Source: Pseudomonas sp. W4I3 (GTDB lineage Bacteria; Pseudomonadota; Gammaproteobacteria; Pseudomonadales; Pseudomonadaceae). Taken from it: 64,000 nt of DNA. The notes under the pieces are model-generated. The model had not been told where the DNA came from. It ran no database searches and was given only the letters and a program-made list of their open reading frames with translations. The stretch spans positions 4,177,501 through 4,241,500 of the forward strand of contig NZ_JAUSXS010000001.1 of assembly GCF_030816195.1 (NCBI RefSeq). The letters run 5' to 3'. Below are positions 60,788 to 64,000 of the stretch, piece after piece. The first letter of the stretch is position 1, and each line of letters starts with the position of its first letter. The translations under genes were made by a program, and so were the position numbers.

Positions 60788-61543
60788 ATGAAACCCAGCG
60801 TTGTTGGAAAATGCCTGGTCTGCCTTGGCGGCTGGCTGTTCGCACACCTGGCCCTGGCCGAAGACCTGATCGCGCCCACTGCCATTGACTGGTTACTCGA
60901 TTGCCCCTTTCCGGCATTTGAACGGCTCGACCCCGAAGTCCTCGCCCGCACCCAATGCGCCCGGGTGACCGTGCCCCGCGACCATGCCGCGCCTGGGCGC
61001 GGGCGTACACGCCTGAGCCTGACACGCGTCGGCGCGCGCGACCCGCTCAACCGTGAGGGCGTGGTATTCATCCAGTCCGGTGAACCTCCTACGTCCAAAA
61101 ACGCGACGTTTGCCCTGCACCTGGCCGGACGCTGGGAGTCTTACGCCACCCAGGCTTACCGCACACTGGTCGACCGCTATGACGTGATCGAACTGAGCAG
61201 CCGCGACCTGCAACAGGACAACGCCATCGAACAGGCGGCGCGGGATATGGAGTATGTGCGCGCGCAACTGGGCGAGGCCCGGCTCAGCTATATCGGCAAT
61301 GCCGATGCGACGCGACTCGGCAACCGCTATGGCGCGCTGTTCCCCGAACGCCTCGCACGCATGGTGCTGGTCAACAGCGGGCGCGGTGAACCGCCTGCTT
61401 CCGGCATCGACCTGTTGCTGCTCAAGGAACCCGCCCAGGCCAGTGGCGATGGCTGCGTCAGTCGCTGGCTCGGTGAATTTCTGGCGTACGGCAAACAGCC
61501 ACCTTCGACCACACGGTGTCTGGACCGTGGCGGTTGGGATTGA
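60788..61543 (+). CDS. Truncated, inactive alpha/beta-hydrolase-like secreted protein
   Basis: A 251-residue precursor with a signal peptide (about 1-24, LALA-ED). The sequence follows TAP-type secreted peptidases/hydrolases: DCPFPAFERLDPEVLARTQCARVTVPRDH, and SYIGNADATRLGNRYGALFPERLARMVLVNSG. In active relatives the nucleophile elbow is GYSYG-like; here it is GNADA (170-174), so the catalytic Ser is missing. The chain stops where the lid and the Asp/His half should begin (relatives are about twice as long). Either a decayed gene or a non-catalytic binding protein. Follows opmQ by 107 bases. Confidence 0.6.
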   Translation: MKPSVVGKCLVCLGGWLFAHLALAEDLIAPTAIDWLLDCPFPAFERLDPEVLARTQCARVTVPRDHAAPGRGRTRLSLTRVGARDPLNREGVVFIQSGEPPTSKNATFALHLAGRWESYATQAYRTLVDRYDVIELSSRDLQQDNAIEQAARDMEYVRAQLGEARLSYIGNADATRLGNRYGALFPERLARMVLVNSGRGEPPASGIDLLLLKEPAQASGDGCVSRWLGEFLAYGKQPPSTTRCLDRGGWD

Positions 61544-61646
61544 CCGTTTACGACCTCTTGATACTAGAAACGACACCCTGCGTTGACGCTGCGGCCCGAT
61601 CGTTATTAAGTGCTATTTATCCGCATTAATATGATAAATCGAACCC

Positions 61647-62414
61647 ATGCTGAGCCGTCCGCTACGCCGCAAACGCCAGAAGCTTTCCGATGTGATCGTC
61701 GAGTCGGTCAAGCGCTCGATCGTCACCGATGCCTTGAAGCCCGGCGACCGCTTGCCCACCGAACGCGAGCTGATGGAAAGTTTCCAGTGCTCCAAGGGCT
61801 CGGCCCGTGAAGCGCTCAAGGCGCTGGAAGTCGAAGGCCTGGTGAGTACGCGCACCGGCCCCAGTGGCGGTGCCTATCTCAACCAGGCCGGCACCGAACC
61901 CGCCAGCCGCGCACTGCGCAATTACCTGCACTTCCAGCACCTGGACGGTGAGCAGGTGTACCAGCTGCGCAAGGTCATCGAAGTGGAGCTGGCGGTGTCG
62001 GTGCTCGGGCGCCTGAGCGAGGACGACTACCAGGCCTTGCAGGACAACGTCGATTTTTGCAGCGCCCCCGAAGACAGCGAAGCCGGCCAGCGCGAACAGC
62101 GCCTGGCGGAACTGGAATTTCACAACCTGCTGGCCAAGGCCTGCCCCAACCCGCTGCTCAGTTTCATGGCGCAGTTTCTCAACGACCTGCTGCGCGACCT
62201 GGTGGTGCTGAAAAAAGCCTACAAGCCCAAGCGCAAGCAGTTCGATGCGGCCAACCTGGACTACCACAAGCAATTGCTACTCGCCTTTCGCGCCGGCGAT
62301 GAAAGCGCGGTGCGCAGCTTGATGCATGAACACATGTGCGATGCCGAACACCATATGACTGCCCTGGAAGGCCAGGTGAGCCCGCACTTCTTGCTGGAGT
62401 TCGACCACTCTTAA
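61647..62414 (+). CDS. FadR-family GntR transcription regulator
   Basis: A 255-residue regulator: winged HTH (SVKRSIVTDALKPGDRLPTERELMESFQCSKGSAREALKALEVEGLV...RTGPSGGAYL) and an FCD ligand domain (YQLRKVIEVELAVSVLGRLSEDDYQAL, ELEFHNLLAKACPNPLL, LDYHKQLLLAFRAGD) with the Asp/His metal-binding residues typical of the family. Just upstream of an ABC transporter, which it probably controls. Ligand unknown. Confidence 0.9.
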   Translation: MLSRPLRRKRQKLSDVIVESVKRSIVTDALKPGDRLPTERELMESFQCSKGSAREALKALEVEGLVSTRTGPSGGAYLNQAGTEPASRALRNYLHFQHLDGEQVYQLRKVIEVELAVSVLGRLSEDDYQALQDNVDFCSAPEDSEAGQREQRLAELEFHNLLAKACPNPLLSFMAQFLNDLLRDLVVLKKAYKPKRKQFDAANLDYHKQLLLAFRAGDESAVRSLMHEHMCDAEHHMTALEGQVSPHFLLEFDHS

Positions 62415-62423
62415 CCCAAACAC

Positions 62424-62437
62424 CGCCCCTCCCACAC
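62424..62437. repeat. REP remnant
   Basis: CGCCCCTCCCACAC, the outer end of a minus-oriented REP without its inner half. Confidence 0.5.
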
Positions 62438-62557
62438 TGGGTTGCATTCCAATCAACAGACCGCTTCACCTCAATAAAAATGCCTGCCCACAGGCCCTTG
62501 CTCCACCGTATCGCCCTTGCCGCTCCTGCCAATAAAACTAAACCAGGGAGTCACCCC

Positions 62558-63760
62558 ATGCAGCGTCGTACGTTATTGAAAGCCAGTCTCACCTTCGCCT
62601 CCGCCCTCAGCCTCCCGCTGAGCGTGCGTTCGGCATTCGCCGCCGAGCCTTTTACCTTTTACGGCCTCAAGTCCATGTCCGGCGCCTTTGCCAGCTATGG
62701 CAAGTTTGCCGACATGGGGTCGCGCCTGGCGGTGGAACAGCACCCCGAGCTGCTCGGCCGCCCGTTGAACTACAAGGTCATCGACACCGAAGGCAATGCC
62801 GGCAAGGCGGTGCGCAAGGTGCAGGAGGCGATTCAGCAGGACGGCGCGCGGTTCTTCCAGGGCTGCACGCTGTCCTCCTCCGCCCTGGCGGTGGCCAAGG
62901 AAGTGGACAAGGTCGGTGGCGTGTTCATGACCCCGGTGGGCGCCGATGAGGTCACCGGCAAGGACTGCAACAAGGCCACGTTTCGCTGGTCGGTACCCAC
63001 CTACGGCGCGATCCGCGAAACCCTGGTGCCGCTGATCAAGCTACTGCCGGACGCCAAGCGCTGGTACACCATCACCCCGCAATACGTGTTCGGTGAAGCC
63101 TTGCTTGAAGGCGCGAAAAACGTACTCAAGGAACACGGCCTGGAGCACGTCGGCAACAGCTACCACTCGTTGCAGGAACAGGAATTCTCCGGCTACCTGA
63201 CCAACGCCATCTCCACCAAGCCCGATGTGCTGGTGCTGCTGAATTTCGGCAGCCAGTCGTCCAACACCCTGCGCCAGGCGGTGAATTTTGGCATCAAGGA
63301 ACGCATGAAGGTGCTGCTGGTGTGGTCCGCCGGCCTCGACCAGTTTCAGGAACTGGGCAGCGATGTGCTCGAAGGCGTGTACCTGGGCGCACAGTACTGG
63401 CACCAGGTCGACACGCCGCTCAACCGCGAGCTGGTCAAGCTGACCCAGGCCAAATACGGCATCAACCCCACCTACCCGCTGGCCGCCGATTACATCAGCA
63501 CCAAGGTGATGCTCGAGACCATCATCGCGACCGGCAGCTTCGACGGGCCGACCGTGGCCAAAGCCATGCAGGGCCTGAGCTACGAGGGCCCGACCGGCAA
63601 GGAATCGATCCGCGCCGGCGACCATCAGGTGATCAAGGATTACTACCTGCTGATCGGCAAGGCCGCCGGCGAGATGGCCGACAAGGACGACCTGGCCAAG
63701 GTGCTCAGCGCCGGCCAGTCCTTTGCGCCGGTGGAAGCCACGGGCTGCACGCTCGCCTGA
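62558..63760 (+). CDS. Branched-chain-amino-acid-type ABC substrate-binding protein
   Basis: A 400-residue periplasmic binding protein with a Tat-like or long Sec signal (MQRRTLLKASLTFASALSLPL...SAFAAEPF). Features: GLKSMSGAFASYGKFADMGSRLAVEQ and SQSSNTLRQAVNFGIKER, as in the LivK/AmiC/UrtA type. Start at 62558 follows AGGGAG. Next to a FadR-type regulator and a LivH-type permease. Likely substrates are amides, urea or amino acids; the sequence does not decide. Confidence 0.9.
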   Translation: MQRRTLLKASLTFASALSLPLSVRSAFAAEPFTFYGLKSMSGAFASYGKFADMGSRLAVEQHPELLGRPLNYKVIDTEGNAGKAVRKVQEAIQQDGARFFQGCTLSSSALAVAKEVDKVGGVFMTPVGADEVTGKDCNKATFRWSVPTYGAIRETLVPLIKLLPDAKRWYTITPQYVFGEALLEGAKNVLKEHGLEHVGNSYHSLQEQEFSGYLTNAISTKPDVLVLLNFGSQSSNTLRQAVNFGIKERMKVLLVWSAGLDQFQELGSDVLEGVYLGAQYWHQVDTPLNRELVKLTQAKYGINPTYPLAADYISTKVMLETIIATGSFDGPTVAKAMQGLSYEGPTGKESIRAGDHQVIKDYYLLIGKAAGEMADKDDLAKVLSAGQSFAPVEATGCTLA

Positions 63761-63801
63761 TTCCCTGAACGTTGCACCGGCTTCCTGCTGAGGGCTTGCG
63801 C

Positions 63802-64000
63802 ATGCTTAATCTTTACCTGTTCCAGATACTCAACGGACTGGGGTTGGGAATGATCTACTTCCTGATCGCGGTCGGGCTGACGATCATTTTCGGCCTGCTC
63901 AACTTCGTCAACTTCGCCCACGGCGCGTTCTTCCTGCTGGGCGCCTACCTCTGCTACACCGCCGTCAGCCTCACCGGCAACTTCTGGCTGGCGCTGCTGA
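63802..64000 (+). CDS. LivH-type ABC permease (N-terminal part)
   Basis: Partial: 66 residues to the window end. MLNLYLFQILNGLGLGMIYFLIAVGLTIIFGLLNFVNFAHGAFFLLGAY is the standard N-terminus of branched-chain amino acid (HAAT) permeases. Starts 41 bases after the binding-protein stop; AGGGCTTGCGC precedes the ATG. Confidence 0.9.
   Translation, partial: MLNLYLFQILNGLGLGMIYFLIAVGLTIIFGLLNFVNFAHGAFFLLGAYLCYTAVSLTGNFWLALL

Overview
This window looks like chromosomal DNA of a fluorescent Pseudomonas (P. fluorescens group). The gene order ppiD-hupB-lon-clpX-clpP-tig-tRNAs-folD, the bkdR/bkdA1A2B/lpdV operon, the pyoverdine block pvdA-fpvI-pvdR-pvdT-opmQ, the GC-rich codon use and the many REP elements all fit that group. 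No similarity search was run; identifications rest on motifs, length and context.

Layout. 1-7108 (minus strand): protein quality-control block: ppiD (cut by the window edge), an odd 76-nt tRNA-like element, hupB, lon (with a heat-shock-type promoter), clpX, clpP and tig. 7507-7986 (minus): tRNA-His, tRNA-Leu, tRNA-His, tRNA-Arg; the His unit is duplicated together with its terminator hairpin. 8261-11864: folD, pbpG, a C39-peptidase-like lipoprotein without its catalytic residues, a 53-residue membrane protein and a small lipoprotein. 12070-17852: an RND efflux operon in the order pump, adaptor, outer-membrane channel. 18084-18542: a RAYT transposase flanked by REP pairs, the likely source or maintainer of the REP elements seen here.

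18674-27185: reductive pyrimidine catabolism (amidohydrolase, NCS1 transporter, dihydropyrimidinase, two-subunit dihydropyrimidine dehydrogenase, TetR regulator). 27302-28528: copC-copD. 28797-34904: uronate/aldarate block (OprD-type porin, uronate dehydrogenase, lactonase, TRAP transporter) whose two promoters share a 20-bp inverted-repeat operator. 35068-35955: aldose epimerase whose last codons and stop come from a REP. 36050-37272: an intact IS3-family element inserted exactly inside a second-type palindromic repeat. 37318-40112: EmrAB-like efflux pair. 40235-43630: sulfide/persulfide detoxification (TauE exporter, SQR-like oxidoreductase, ArsR regulator, persulfide dioxygenase-type hydrolase).

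43751-50594: branched-chain keto acid catabolism (bkdR, bkdA1, bkdA2, bkdB, lpdV) followed by a branched-chain aminotransferase. 50719-53747: tandem GNAT protein, then a two-gene radical-SAM/DUF4130 pair under a LexA-like operator, the radical-SAM gene carrying a one-base frameshift in this sequence. 53934-60680: pyoverdine genes, with two exact PvdS boxes (before pvdA and pvdR) and no fpvR anti-sigma gene beside fpvI. 60788-64000: a truncated alpha/beta-hydrolase relative lacking its nucleophile, a FadR-type regulator, and the start of a branched-chain-amino-acid-type ABC transporter, cut by the window end.

Mobile and repeat content is dominated by 24-bp REP elements arranged as inverted pairs in intergenic gaps, plus a second palindromic repeat family.
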